A stretch of DNA of 40,512 bases from Streptomyces pilosus (GCF_014649835.1 NZ_BMTU01000024.1:1-40512); one strand, 5' to 3'; positions 15,643-24,203 are shown, numbered from the stretch's first letter. Notes: generated by a model not told the origin, from the letters alone. A program made the numbers and translations.

Positions 15643-15661
15643 CGAAGCCCATAGAGGCACC

Positions 15662-16004
15662 TTTTACGGGCGCCTGCGGCATGCTGATGGGCCCGGTTGA
15701 CCGTGGAGTCGACGGCGACGGTCCACTCCACCCGGCCCGCCGCATCGTCACGGACCTGGACGCGTTCCAGCAGCTTCGCCCATGTGCCATCGGCCTTCCA
15801 GCGGGCGAACCGCTCGTAGACGGTCTGCCACGGCCCATACCGCTCGGGTAGGTCGCGCCACGGGGCCCCGGTCCGCAGCCGCCACAGCACCCCGTTGACC
15901 ACCTGCCGGTGATCACGCCACGGACGGCCGCGTCCGTCCACCTGCGGCAACAGGGGCTCTATTCGCCCCCATGCCGCATCCGTCAACTCACCTCGACCCG
16001 CCAC
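15662..16004 (-). pseudogene. IS5-type transposase, N-terminal half
   Basis: The N-terminal domain of the split transposase: GELTDAAWGRIEPLLPQVDG, then VNGVLWRLRTGAPWRDLPER and the first catalytic-Asp region VEWTVAVDSTVNRAHQHAAG ending at ARK. The GTG at 16004 is taken as start because conservation begins there. The frame continues into IS110 sequence. A ~36-bp AT-rich gap (AATTATTA, CTATAGAG) separates it from the divergent methyltransferase cargo gene and could carry promoters for both. Confidence 0.82.
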
Positions 16005-16040
16005 AAGATCAATTATTAGACCGGCTATAGAGTCCTGCCC

Positions 16041-16670
16041 GTGGCAAATCATCAGGACGACACCAGGACGGCCTACGACGGTGTCGTCGAGCTGTACGCA
16101 TCGCTGTTCGCGAACCGGCTGGAGACACAGCCTTTCTCCCGGGCCATGATCGGCACCTTCGCCGAACTGGTGCGCGCGACGGGCAATCCGCGGGCAGCGG
16201 ACGTCGGGTGCGGGCCCGGACATCTGACAGCCATGCTGCACGAACTGGGCCTGGACGCCTTCGGACTCGACCTTGCCCCCGGCATGGTCGACCACGCCCG
16301 GCAGGCCCATCCGGCGCTGCGCTTCCAAGAGGCGCGGATGGAATCCCTGCCGATCGAGGACGGCGCGCTCGGCGGCGTACTGGCCCACTACTCGATGATC
16401 CACACTCCTCCGGGGGAGCTGCCGGAGCTACTCTCCGAACAGGTACGCGTCCTGGCGCCGGATGGCCTGCTCCTGGTCTCCTTCTTCGGGACCGACGGAC
16501 AAGAACCGGTCCGCTTCAACCACAAAGTGACGCCCGCCTACAGCTGGCCGGCAGATAGCCTCGCCGAACTGCTGGCCGAAGCCGGGCTCGATCCCTTCGC
16601 CCGACTGCTCCACGATCCGGCCTCTGAACGGGGTTTCCTCGACGCCCACCTGCTGGCCCGTCGCTCGTAG
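16041..16670 (+). CDS. class I SAM-dependent methyltransferase, IS cargo
   Basis: A 209-residue methyltransferase (Methyltransf_11/25 type). TRTAYDGVVELYASLF is the usual N-terminal helix, AADVGCGPGHLTAML is SAM motif I (residues ~53-67), LDLAPGMVDHAR is motif II, and LPIEDGALGGVLAHYSMIH is the motif III/IV region. The substrate is unknown. It lies inside the inverted repeats of the IS5-like element, divergent from the transposase, so it is passenger DNA of that element. A TATAGAG hexamer ends ~10 nt before the GTG, compatible with leaderless transcription. The reading frame is intact although the transposase is not. Confidence 0.88.
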   Translation: MANHQDDTRTAYDGVVELYASLFANRLETQPFSRAMIGTFAELVRATGNPRAADVGCGPGHLTAMLHELGLDAFGLDLAPGMVDHARQAHPALRFQEARMESLPIEDGALGGVLAHYSMIHTPPGELPELLSEQVRVLAPDGLLLVSFFGTDGQEPVRFNHKVTPAYSWPADSLAELLAEAGLDPFARLLHDPASERGFLDAHLLARRS

Positions 16671-16750
16671 GTCCTGCCCGGCAATACCCGCCAGACGTCG
16701 GCGCACATCCGGACTGCCACCTCGACGGACGCTCGCTGGTCCGACGGGAA

Positions 16751-16768
16751 TTGTCAGACAGGCCCTAG
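16751..16768 (-). repeat. right inverted repeat plus CTAG duplication
   Basis: TTGTCAGACAGGCCCTAG, the exact reverse complement of 13632-13649. It closes the cargo-bearing IS5-like element. The 210 bp that follow, up to the stop of the conflict operon, contain no gene I can support. Confidence 0.9.
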
Positions 16769-16978
16769 TCGATGTACGAGGGCGCAGTGTCCGACCACAT
16801 GTGGCTCTTTCGAACGGCGTTCGCCAAGGGCAGGGGCGGCGAGCGACGCGTCACGGGCGCCTGGGACCGGCCGTGCCGCGGTCACCGGCCGACCGAAGAC
16901 AGCAGGATCGCCCTGAACCGGAAGGACCGGGAACGGGGAGCGGCGACAGCGGCACGATCGCGCACGGCCGGGCTCCCT

Positions 16979-19351
16979 TCACTGGTCTCGATGTCGTGGT
17001 GAGTACAGGGAAGCCGGGGCGGGCGGGGCGCCAGGTTCTTCCTGAAGTCCCAACGCGTCCTGCAGCACCTGGCGCAGGCTCCTGACCGCGCGTTCCAGGC
17101 GGGAGGCCGTGGTCCTCACCGTCGCGCTCGGTGCCTGTGCCTGGAGCTGTCCGGTCAGGTCGTGTGCCTGCGTCTCGGCGTCGGACAACAGGGTGGATAG
17201 CTGCGCCAGCAGATCGGTCGCGGTCCCGGTGCGCAATAAGGCCGCCTGTTTGCGCAGTTGCACGTTCTTCTGGTGCAGGTCGACGAAGACGGCCGCCTTG
17301 GCGCGCAGTGCCCAGGGATCGAACGGCCGCGACACATGGTCCACGGCACCGGCCGCATACCCTCGGAAGGTGGCGTGGGGACTCATTTCGTACGCGCTGA
17401 CGAAGATGATTGGGGTGTCGCGAGTCCGCAAACGGCGCTTGATGTGTGCAGCGGTCTCATAGCCATCCATTCCCGACATCTGGATGGCGAGTAGAACGAG
17501 GGCGAATTCGTCGTCGTTCAGCGTCTTGAGCGCTTCCTCCCCTGACGAGGCGCGGACGAGTGTCTGGTCGAGCGCGGACAGGGCGGCCTCCATGGCCAGC
17601 AGGTTCTCCGGCTGGTCGTCGACCAGAAGGATCTTGTCCTTCGTGTCCTCCGCGGAGGACAGTGCTGGGGGCCTGGTGTCCGTCCGCTGAGCCGCAGGTG
17701 ACTGTGGCCGGTCCCGTTCCCGGGGTTCCAGGGGTTCCGGAGCCAGGGAAGGCCGGTCGGCGGGTGGGGCGTCGGTGTGCGTGGCGACGCCGAGGCGTTT
17801 CAGCAGCCGCTCCTCCAGTTGGGCGAAGGCCCGTTCGGGTACGCCGACGGCGGCGGCACCTCCCGGGTGCGCCACCCAGGCGGTAAAGCTTGGTGAGTGC
17901 CGGACACGCGCTGCCAGGCGGTCGGCGATCAGTCGTGTGGTGCGCAGCAGCTCACGGGCGGGGAGTGTGCCGAGGAGGATGCGTCGTGCGTCGTCGGAGA
18001 AGTCGAAGAACTCCGGCTGCAGCAACCGACCGGCGGTATCTGCGGCAGCGTTGTGCATGAGGCCGCCGAGAAAGACCTCCACGAGGTGCCCAGTGTTTGT
18101 CGGAGGGCCCAGGGCCTCCTGCACCATGCGCATGACGGATGGAGTGACGGGCGCCACGGCCGCGAGGTGGGCGGCGAGCCGATACGCCTCCGGGCTGGCC
18201 GCGTCACGGAAGTGCAGGACGACTTCGGCGTCCGGACCCTGCCGGGTCTCGGCGCGCCGGGGCTGGGTGGCGGACCGTCCGAAGTCCCACAGCGGCAGCA
18301 CCGCCGTCACGCTCGGTGAGGCGACCAGCCGGGCCCAGTCGCCGACGGCGGCCGGTGTGGGTTCGAGCACCGGGACGGGGACGGAGTCGAAGTCGACCAG
18401 ATCCGCTGGCAATCTCGGGTCGGTGACGTGCCAGGCGGTGGTGGGACCGCCCCTGCGGACACTGGTGACGTGCCACGGACGAGTTGTGATACCCGAGTTC
18501 GCCCAGAGCCGGGCAGGTAGCACCTGCAGGATTGCGGTGGGTTGCCGTCGGGCCCACAGGGCCGCCGCCTCGCTCATCCGGCCGTCCCACCAGGCGTCGC
18601 CGACGCCGTCGCTGACCACGAGGACAAGGGTGCCGCCGGTGGGGTCGCAAAGCGCGGCCGGCGAAAAATAGGAGCCTTGCTGCCGGTAGGGACGGTTGCT
18701 CAGCAACGGGGCGTGGGGACCCCGGGTGTTCAGTCCGAGCACGCGGACGTCACGGAAGGCTCCGGCCCGTTCCATCAGTGTGCGGATCTCGGAGGCCAGA
18801 CGCTTCCACAGGACCATGGACACGCCGTCGTCGATCAGCAGGGCGAGGGAGAGCCAGCGGCTACGGGCGGGGCTCGTCTCGGTCTCAGGCAGACCCGTCT
18901 CGGCCATGGCGTCCACCGTCCGTGCCACGTCCAGTACCTGACGGCGCCGATCGGGGAGCCGCTGCCGCAACGGCCGTAACGCCTTGCCGAGCGTGAGATG
19001 ACGGCTGGGCAGGACATGAGGGCCCGGGGTGCGTACGGCGTGCGCCCGGTGCGGGGCCGGCTCCGGCCTGCCGCTCTCTTTCCCCCGCGGGGCCGCGTGC
19101 AGGGGGAACAGGTGGTGCGGGGCGATGTCCAGTGGCGGGTGCGCGCCCAGTTGTGCGGGATCGTCCGCACCAGGGGCTCGGGGCTCACCCTGCTCGGCGG
19201 CCTGCCGTGAGAGGGCGGCCAAGGCCGGACGTCGCGCCAACGGAGCGACGTCGCTCGGCAGGCTCCTGGCCAGCCACAGGACGTCGAGGAGTTCCTCGTT
19301 GGCAAGGTTGACGCCGCTCCTGACCAGGATCTCTCTCAGACGTGTGAGCAT
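16979..19351 (-). CDS. SAV_2336-type vWA-like protein fused to pseudo-receiver
   Basis: A 790-residue last gene of the conflict operon. Residues ~1-60 are the SAV_2336-type helical N-terminus (MLTRLREILVRSGVNLANEE). Residues ~165-340 are a vWA/Rossmann-like domain with LALLIDDGVSMVLW and LVLVVSDGVGDAWWDGRMSE. Residues ~380-520 are helical. From ~572 to 690 there is a response-regulator receiver fold (KILLVDDQPENLLAMEAAL), then a coiled coil. At the phosphoacceptor position the sequence is VLLAIQMSGMDGYETA, with Ala622 instead of Asp, and the conserved Lys is Arg675, so phosphorylation is unlikely. The start is 4 nt after the MoxR stop. In this class of system the vWA-like protein is thought to be the adaptor partner of the AAA+ ATPase. 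Confidence 0.82.
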   Translation of the reverse strand: MLTRLREILVRSGVNLANEELLDVLWLARSLPSDVAPLARRPALAALSRQAAEQGEPRAPGADDPAQLGAHPPLDIAPHHLFPLHAAPRGKESGRPEPAPHRAHAVRTPGPHVLPSRHLTLGKALRPLRQRLPDRRRQVLDVARTVDAMAETGLPETETSPARSRWLSLALLIDDGVSMVLWKRLASEIRTLMERAGAFRDVRVLGLNTRGPHAPLLSNRPYRQQGSYFSPAALCDPTGGTLVLVVSDGVGDAWWDGRMSEAAALWARRQPTAILQVLPARLWANSGITTRPWHVTSVRRGGPTTAWHVTDPRLPADLVDFDSVPVPVLEPTPAAVGDWARLVASPSVTAVLPLWDFGRSATQPRRAETRQGPDAEVVLHFRDAASPEAYRLAAHLAAVAPVTPSVMRMVQEALGPPTNTGHLVEVFLGGLMHNAAADTAGRLLQPEFFDFSDDARRILLGTLPARELLRTTRLIADRLAARVRHSPSFTAWVAHPGGAAAVGVPERAFAQLEERLLKRLGVATHTDAPPADRPSLAPEPLEPRERDRPQSPAAQRTDTRPPALSSAEDTKDKILLVDDQPENLLAMEAALSALDQTLVRASSGEEALKTLNDDEFALVLLAIQMSGMDGYETAAHIKRRLRTRDTPIIFVSAYEMSPHATFRGYAAGAVDHVSRPFDPWALRAKAAVFVDLHQKNVQLRKQAALLRTGTATDLLAQLSTLLSDAETQAHDLTGQLQAQAPSATVRTTASRLERAVRSLRQVLQDALGLQEEPGAPPAPASLYSPRHRDQ

Positions 19352-19355
19352 GCCC

Positions 19356-20351
19356 TCATACCGCCCCGCTGAGTTGGTGCAGAACGGCGTCAAGCAGTCG
19401 GCCGGCGTCCAGATCGATGCCGCCCTTGCGCAGGTAGACCGCGTTGAGGAGCTGATCGGTCGCGAGTTCTCCGGGCGCGCGGCGGCCGAGGAACTCCTCT
19501 AGCAAGTCGTCGATGTCGTGGAGCGCCTCGTGGCCGAGGTGCGCGGCAACAATGTCCCGCAGCCGCCCCTCGTCAGGCTCGGGCAGGTCGAGGCGGACGC
19601 ACCGTCGGAGGAAGGCGGGCGGGAACTCGCGTTCACCGTTACTGGTGATGACCACGACGGGGAACTCACGGCAGCGGACGCGGCCGCGGACGACCGGGGC
19701 TGGCGTGTCCGGGTCGTCGGTCTGGACGTGGACCGTGGAGTGTTCCTCGGGGAGGCGGCTGAGCTCCGGAATCTCGAACTCGCCCTCCTCGAACACGGTG
19801 AGCAGGTCGTTGGGCAGGTCAACGTCCCCCTTGTCCAGTTCGTCGATGAGCAGGACCCTGGGCCGGTCCCGGGTCAACAGTGCGTTGCCCAGAGGTCCGA
19901 GCCGGACGTACTGGCCGATGCCGGGTTCGGAGTCGTCCGCGTCCCGGCGGAGGTTAGCTTCCCGCAGTCGGCCGATCGCATCGTATTGGTAGAGAGCGCC
20001 CTGCAGGGTCGAGCGGCTGTTGACTGGCCAGTGCAGGATGCGACCGAGGGCGAGTTCGTGGGCGATCGCGTGGGCCAGGGAGGACTTTCCGGTACCGGGG
20101 TGTCCCGTGACCAACAGAGGCCGGCGCAGGTGGAGAGCGGCGTTGACGATGTCCGCGTCGTCGGGGTCGATCAGGTACGGGCGGGGGCGTGCGGTCCGCG
20201 AGCTGTCGGGCTCCTCCGGGTGGAGCCGGCGCCATGGCGGGGCGGGCGGGAAGGTGACCGTGCGGGGCGCTCCATCGCCCCGGAAGAGCCGCCAGTCCCC
20301 GTCGCCGGGCGGGGTGGGGTGGCCGGTGGCAACGGATTCTGCGGCGGTCAT
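19356..20351 (-). CDS. MoxR-type AAA+ ATPase
   Basis: A 331-residue MoxR-like ATPase. Walker A is VTGHPGTGKSSL (81-92), Walker B is VLLIDELDK (166-174), sensor 1 is VVITSNGE (233-240) and the arginine-finger region is PPAFLRRCVRLDLP (244-257). The segment LPNDLLTVFEEGEFEIPEL is the usual MoxR insertion before sensor 1. It should work as an oligomeric unfoldase or conformational switch with the downstream vWA-like protein. The ATG at 20351 overlaps the protease stop by 4 nt (ATGA), so the two are translationally coupled. All catalytic motifs are intact. Confidence 0.92.
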   Translation of the reverse strand: MTAAESVATGHPTPPGDGDWRLFRGDGAPRTVTFPPAPPWRRLHPEEPDSSRTARPRPYLIDPDDADIVNAALHLRRPLLVTGHPGTGKSSLAHAIAHELALGRILHWPVNSRSTLQGALYQYDAIGRLREANLRRDADDSEPGIGQYVRLGPLGNALLTRDRPRVLLIDELDKGDVDLPNDLLTVFEEGEFEIPELSRLPEEHSTVHVQTDDPDTPAPVVRGRVRCREFPVVVITSNGEREFPPAFLRRCVRLDLPEPDEGRLRDIVAAHLGHEALHDIDDLLEEFLGRRAPGELATDQLLNAVYLRKGGIDLDAGRLLDAVLHQLSGAV

Positions 20352-22513
20352 GTCGCGTGGGCTCCTTCTGGGGGGTCCTGCAGGGTCAGCGATTCGGGCC
20401 GCGGCCGCCGGCCATGTTCCTCCCATACGAGTGCGGGGCGCGCCGGGAGCGTTTCCGGCTCGTCAAACGCCGTCCCGCGGAAGACCCGTACCCGCTCGGG
20501 CAGATCGGCGAGCGGGCCGGTAAGGTCCAGTTGTTGCAGCCCGGCCGCGTCCGCAAGGCAGTCGGCACGCCGGTCCCAGAGGACGACCGGGACGCCGAGC
20601 GCCAGGCAGAGCTCGAGCAGTGTGTCCCGCTGTTCCGGGGAACCGTGGAGCACGACCTGGGTCGCGTCACGGTGAGTGGTCTGCAGCAGCCGCCTAAGCC
20701 GTGGCCGAGTGACACGTTCGTCGTCGACCACCAAGGGGGCCGCGTGTCCGTTCTCCCAGCGCCGCCGGTGCTCACGTTCTCTGCCGCGCACCAGGTCGCT
20801 CATCTCTGGGCAACTCAGAGTGATGCAGAACTCGGCACCGATCGGCTGGTCGGGCACGAACTCGTTGGGTGCCCCGGGATTCCATTCGTCGATGGGCAGA
20901 TGGAGGCTGTCGCGGGCCACCAGAACCGTCGCGTGGGGCGCGGCCGTCGGGCCGAGCTCGTCCGCGACGACCTCGACCGCGTCGCGTACCCGCCGGGCCA
21001 CTTCCTCGGGTGTCCTCGGTGCGCTCTCCGCCTCGTGGAGGGAGGTGTGCGTGCCGTCGGCGCGGGCGAGCAGGATGCGGCAGTAGTAGCTCTCGTGCGG
21101 TTCGGTCTGCGCGCGGGAAACTTCGACGACGACGCGGGAGAAGGGGGGCGACTGCCGGGCGGCCCAGCGGCCGGCGTCGGTGCGACGCTCGGCAAGCGCT
21201 GCCGGATGGATGCCGGTCCGGGTGGCCACTTGATCGGACCAGCTGCGCAGCTCCGCGCCCGCTTCCCTTCCCAAGGCGGCGGCCACGCATTCGACCAGGC
21301 GGAGCAAGGCCGGTACGGGCGGTGTGCCGTCCGGTACGCGCTCACTGTCGGAGACGGACTCCAGGTGCTCGACGACGTGTTCGAGGTCGTCGGCGCAGAG
21401 ATGCGTGCGGTTCAGCGGGTCGGGCAGCCAGGCGTAGCGCAGGGCCTCGCGGGCCGCGCGAGGTATCAACGTGGGCTGCTCCTTGCAGATGCCGCGGAGC
21501 AGTTCCAGTAAGTGCTCGCACTCGTCCTGGGACAGGAGCAGGCACAGTCCACCGGCACGGGCGCGGGTGAGGACGTCTGTCAGGCGGGTGCGCTCGGCCT
21601 CGCCGGTAAGGGCCGGGGCCAGGGTGCTGCTCAGGGAGGGCAGTGCGCGGGGATGGGCCGCCACGAGTGCCGCGAGGTCGGGCATAGTCGGTTCATGGCT
21701 GTCGGGGACGGTGTATCCGAGCCGCCGTGCGAGGACGCGGGCATGTTCCGCGTAGGTGATCCAGCCGCCGAGCACCGACCACAGGAGCCGCTCGGTCTCC
21801 TGCTGGGCCGGGTTGCGCTCCGCCGCGGGCTGGGCCGTCGGGAGGGCGGCGCCAATCTTGGTCAGGGCGAGTGGGCCATCGGCGTACCGCCGCAGGAGTG
21901 CCTCGAAGTCGTCGTCCTGGACGAAGCAATGCGCTGGGAGGGCCCGCAGGCGGCGGTTGCCGTAGGACCGGTCGTCGCGAATCACCACACCCACCAGGTG
22001 GTCCTCGCAGAACACTGCAGTTCCCGACGCGCCTCCCCAGGCCTTGCGGCCGTCGTCGCGGAGGTCAGGTGCGGGCTCCTGGTCGAGCACGTAGAGGCCG
22101 CGAGCCCCGGAGGACAGCGGAGGTAGGACGCCTCGGAGGTGTTCGGCGTCACGACCGTCTTCCGCGGATGCCAGCGGAAAGCCCAGTCCCTCGTAGCGCA
22201 GCGGGGCCGTGCCCACGGGGTGGCCCCATCGAACCGACCCCGGTACGTCGATCTCGTCGTGTGTCAGCAGCAGGGCGACGTCCAGGTTCTGCGGATGGGT
22301 CCAGATCAGCTCCGCGCCGGTGCGTAGCGTCTCGCCGCGGCCCGGGTGTCCCACTCTGACCTGGTTCTCCTCCCAGTAGGCGCCGCTTTCGCCATCCCGG
22401 AGGATGTGTCCGGCGGTGAGCACCAGGCGGGGTGCGACGAGATAGCCGGAGCCGACGCGATGGCGTAGCCGCGTGGTACCGCTGCGGATCAGCACCAATC
22501 TGTGCGGGTCCAT
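20348..22513 (-). CDS. trypsin-like protease with VMAP-C domain
   Basis: A 721-residue protein. The N-terminal S1-type serine protease has an intact triad: His36 in VLTAGH, Asp78 in NLDVALL, Ser163 in GGASGTAVF. The middle (~225-440) is helical and resembles effector-associated and VMAP middle domains. The C-terminal ~260 residues look like the VMAP-C domain, which accompanies vWA-MoxR systems (RVVVEVSRAQTEPHESYYC, TVLVARDSLHLPIDEWNPG). There is no secretion signal, so the protease is probably cytoplasmic and kept inactive until triggered. The ATG at 22513 overlaps the trypco2 stop (TGATG) and follows GAGGAG. Domain names rest on recall of the published conflict-system survey, not on a search. 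Confidence 0.85.
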   Translation of the reverse strand: MDPHRLVLIRSGTTRLRHRVGSGYLVAPRLVLTAGHILRDGESGAYWEENQVRVGHPGRGETLRTGAELIWTHPQNLDVALLLTHDEIDVPGSVRWGHPVGTAPLRYEGLGFPLASAEDGRDAEHLRGVLPPLSSGARGLYVLDQEPAPDLRDDGRKAWGGASGTAVFCEDHLVGVVIRDDRSYGNRRLRALPAHCFVQDDDFEALLRRYADGPLALTKIGAALPTAQPAAERNPAQQETERLLWSVLGGWITYAEHARVLARRLGYTVPDSHEPTMPDLAALVAAHPRALPSLSSTLAPALTGEAERTRLTDVLTRARAGGLCLLLSQDECEHLLELLRGICKEQPTLIPRAAREALRYAWLPDPLNRTHLCADDLEHVVEHLESVSDSERVPDGTPPVPALLRLVECVAAALGREAGAELRSWSDQVATRTGIHPAALAERRTDAGRWAARQSPPFSRVVVEVSRAQTEPHESYYCRILLARADGTHTSLHEAESAPRTPEEVARRVRDAVEVVADELGPTAAPHATVLVARDSLHLPIDEWNPGAPNEFVPDQPIGAEFCITLSCPEMSDLVRGREREHRRRWENGHAAPLVVDDERVTRPRLRRLLQTTHRDATQVVLHGSPEQRDTLLELCLALGVPVVLWDRRADCLADAAGLQQLDLTGPLADLPERVRVFRGTAFDEPETLPARPALVWEEHGRRPRPESLTLQDPPEGAHAT

Positions 22514-22827
22514 CACTCCTCGTCCCAGGACCCGGTTTCGGTGTCGCTGATCTCAGGGCTGGAGCCGCCGCGGGCCCGGTCCCGGACCGAAAGTTTCAGC
22601 GTCAGTCTGTGGTTGCGGACGGTGGAGTGCTCACCGCCCGCGCCGACGGTCGCCACACCGAAGCTGACCTTGCCGTCCCCCTTGCCGCTGTTACGCAGCT
22701 CCAGCTGCAGCTCCAGTTCGGCCTCCTCGATGCCGAACGCGAATTGCTGATCTGCCCCCAGATCCTGCGCCCGATAGAGCTCCTGCCGCAGTTCCTCGAT
22801 TGCCGCGGCAAGACCGATCCCCTCCAT
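22513..22827 (-). CDS. trypsin-co-occurring domain 2 (trypco2) protein
   Basis: A 104-residue protein with the trypco2 pattern: IGLAAAIEELRQELYRAQDL helix, then paired beta strands FAFGIEEAELELQLELR and KVSFGVATVGAGGEHSTV, then HRLTLKLSVRD and an acidic tail. Such small proteins sit beside trypsin-type effectors and are thought to bind or regulate them. The ATG at 22827 is preferred to the GTG at 22833. It heads the four-gene operon. The upstream frame stays open into an ISAs1 transposase because the latter's stop is lost; I read this as accidental and not a real fusion. The IS end lies only 58 bp upstream, so the native promoter has probably been displaced. Confidence 0.82.
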   Translation of the reverse strand: MEGIGLAAAIEELRQELYRAQDLGADQQFAFGIEEAELELQLELRNSGKGDGKVSFGVATVGAGGEHSTVRNHRLTLKLSVRDRARGGSSPEISDTETGSWDEE

Positions 22828-22885
22828 CCGCACCCCCAATGCGCACTGTGCCTGCGGAGTAGTCTGCCAAGGTTTTGGGGCCGGG

Positions 22886-24203
22886 CCAGGGTATTTGAGA
22901 AGTGATCTCGTCTCCGGGTTCGTCAGGCCGAGGGCGGTGAGAGGCCGCAGGTAGGTTCGACCGGTGTGGCGGAGGGCGGCGGCGAAGTCGGTGTGGCCGT
23001 CCTGGCGGTGGATGCCGATGGCGAGGTTGCGCAGGCCGGCCATGATGCGGGGCAGGTGGCAGGTACGGATGTGCGAGGCGTCCTCGTGGAAGGCGCGGTC
23101 GCGGACGTGGTGCAGCTGGTTCTCGATGCGCCAGTGGCCGCGGATCCAGGCCGCGAGTTCCGCGCCGGGCGGCAGGCTCGTGACCAGGTGGATCCGTTTA
23201 ACCGTCAGCTTGCCCGTGCTCAGGTCACGTCTCTGGCGCACGGCTTGGAGGGCCTGGCTGGCGTGCGGGTAGTCGATGTGGGCGAACACAACGGTCTTCA
23301 ACCGGCGGATCTCGTCGCGGTAATGGGCCCGGGTGCGCTCGATATGGTCCAGGCGGATGTCGCGCCAGGGAAGTCCGCGGACCCGCTCATGCAGTGCGGG
23401 GTGGTTCTGCTTGACGACAGCCAGGTAGCTGGCGCTGCGTTCGTGCAGGTAGGTGGCATGGTCGTGCTGGGTGTGCAGGGCGTCGGCGGTGATGACGGCT
23501 CCTGTCAGGTCGATGTCCAGGAGCAGGGCGAAGGCCGGGATCTCGTTGCTGTCGATGCGGCAATCAGGGCGGTGGCCGTCCGCCGAGCGGTGCGAGAGCC
23601 GCGGAGTGTCTTGCCGTCGACGGCGATGACCTTCCGTCCCGGGGCAGGGGCCAGGGACTTGCGTTCCTGGAGGAAGTTGCTTGTGGCGCGGTCGAGGGCG
23701 TCGCCGTCCGCGGCGGCCGGAACGAGGCGGATGGTCGTGGCATGGGGTGGGCGGATTAGGCCGGTCAGCGGGTCGGGGCGGAACCCGAGCAGGGCCAGGA
23801 CGCGCTGCGGTGCGTCGGCGACCCACTCGCCGACCGCCGCGATCGAGGCGGCGCCAGCCAGAACGGCGGCGGCCGCGGCGGTGAGCAGGGCCATCCATGG
23901 ATAGCGGATGCCGCGACGAGCCCGTGGGGCAGGAACCGTGGCCAGATAATTCCGCAGGTCAGCGACCGTCTGCAACGGGGTCGGGCCGGAGGGTCCTCCA
24001 GTTGCCGGAGGCGTGACGGCATGCAGGAAGATGGGTGCGCAGGCATGGACTCGCTCGGTGCTCATACGGACTAGACACCCACATGGTCACCAGCGGTCAT
24101 GCCTGTTCTGCGTCCAGGGTCGGCGTCGACAGAAGTCGACGAACCGTCACGTCCGGTGCTACGCAGGCGAACCGCCCACCTCGGCACTTCTCAAAGACCC
24201 TGG
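22886..24203 (-). mobile_element. degenerate ISAs1-family element
   Basis: Imperfect terminal inverted repeats bound the element: CCAGGGTATTTGAGAAGTG (22886-22904) against the complement of 24185-24203, which reads CCAGGGTCTTTGAGAAGTG; 18 of 19 positions match. Length 1.32 kb. The transposase gene inside is frameshifted and has lost its stop. No target duplication could be recognised. The element lies in the junction between the two divergent conflict operons. Confidence 0.85.
22900..24065 (-). pseudogene. ISAs1-family transposase, frameshifted
   Basis: The N-terminal part (24065 to ~23565) runs LQTVADLRNYLATVPAPRAR, RYPWMALLTAAAAAVLAGA and KVIAVDGKTLRGSRTARRTA. About ten codons are then missing and the frame changes. 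The rest resumes as DSNEIPAFALLLDIDLTGAV, ITADALHTQHDHATYLHERS, IRGHWRIENQLHHVRDRAFH and continues to ALGLTNPETR at the end of the element. The deletion and frame change near 23560, together with the absent stop codon, make it inactive. Confidence 0.88.

Larger units (their letters stand above)
14198..15661 (+). mobile_element. IS110-family insertion sequence
   Basis: About 1.46 kb. The boundaries are inferred from the interrupted transposase gene: a CC at 14198-14199 and another at 15660-15661 rejoin to give the uninterrupted A4G4 (minus strand) sequence. The element has ~240 bp of non-coding left end, the recombinase gene, and only ~17 bp of right end, with no terminal inverted repeats. That is the layout of the IS110 group proper. 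A second left end from the same kind of element is at 31738-31950. Confidence 0.82.
13632..16768. mobile_element. IS5-like element with methyltransferase cargo, split by IS110
   Basis: A perfect 18-bp inverted repeat, CTAGGGCCTGTCTGACAA (13632-13649) against TTGTCAGACAGGCCCTAG (16751-16768), bounds the unit. The outer CTAG on each side is best read as the target duplication, leaving 14-15 bp terminal repeats. Inside, from right to left, are a SAM methyltransferase gene, a divergent IS5-type transposase (minus strand, starting at 16004 and ending at 13654), and an IS110-family element that splits the transposase. Without the IS110 the unit would be ~1.67 kb. The intact ends and matching CTAG show it inserted here as one unit; it can no longer move without outside transposase. 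Confidence 0.88.

Noticed and set aside
22513..23898. A 461-codon frame joining transposase and trypco2 as one protein
   Set aside because: The join results from a lost transposase stop; trypco2 has its own ATG, and the upstream part is a frameshifted ISAs1 transposase.
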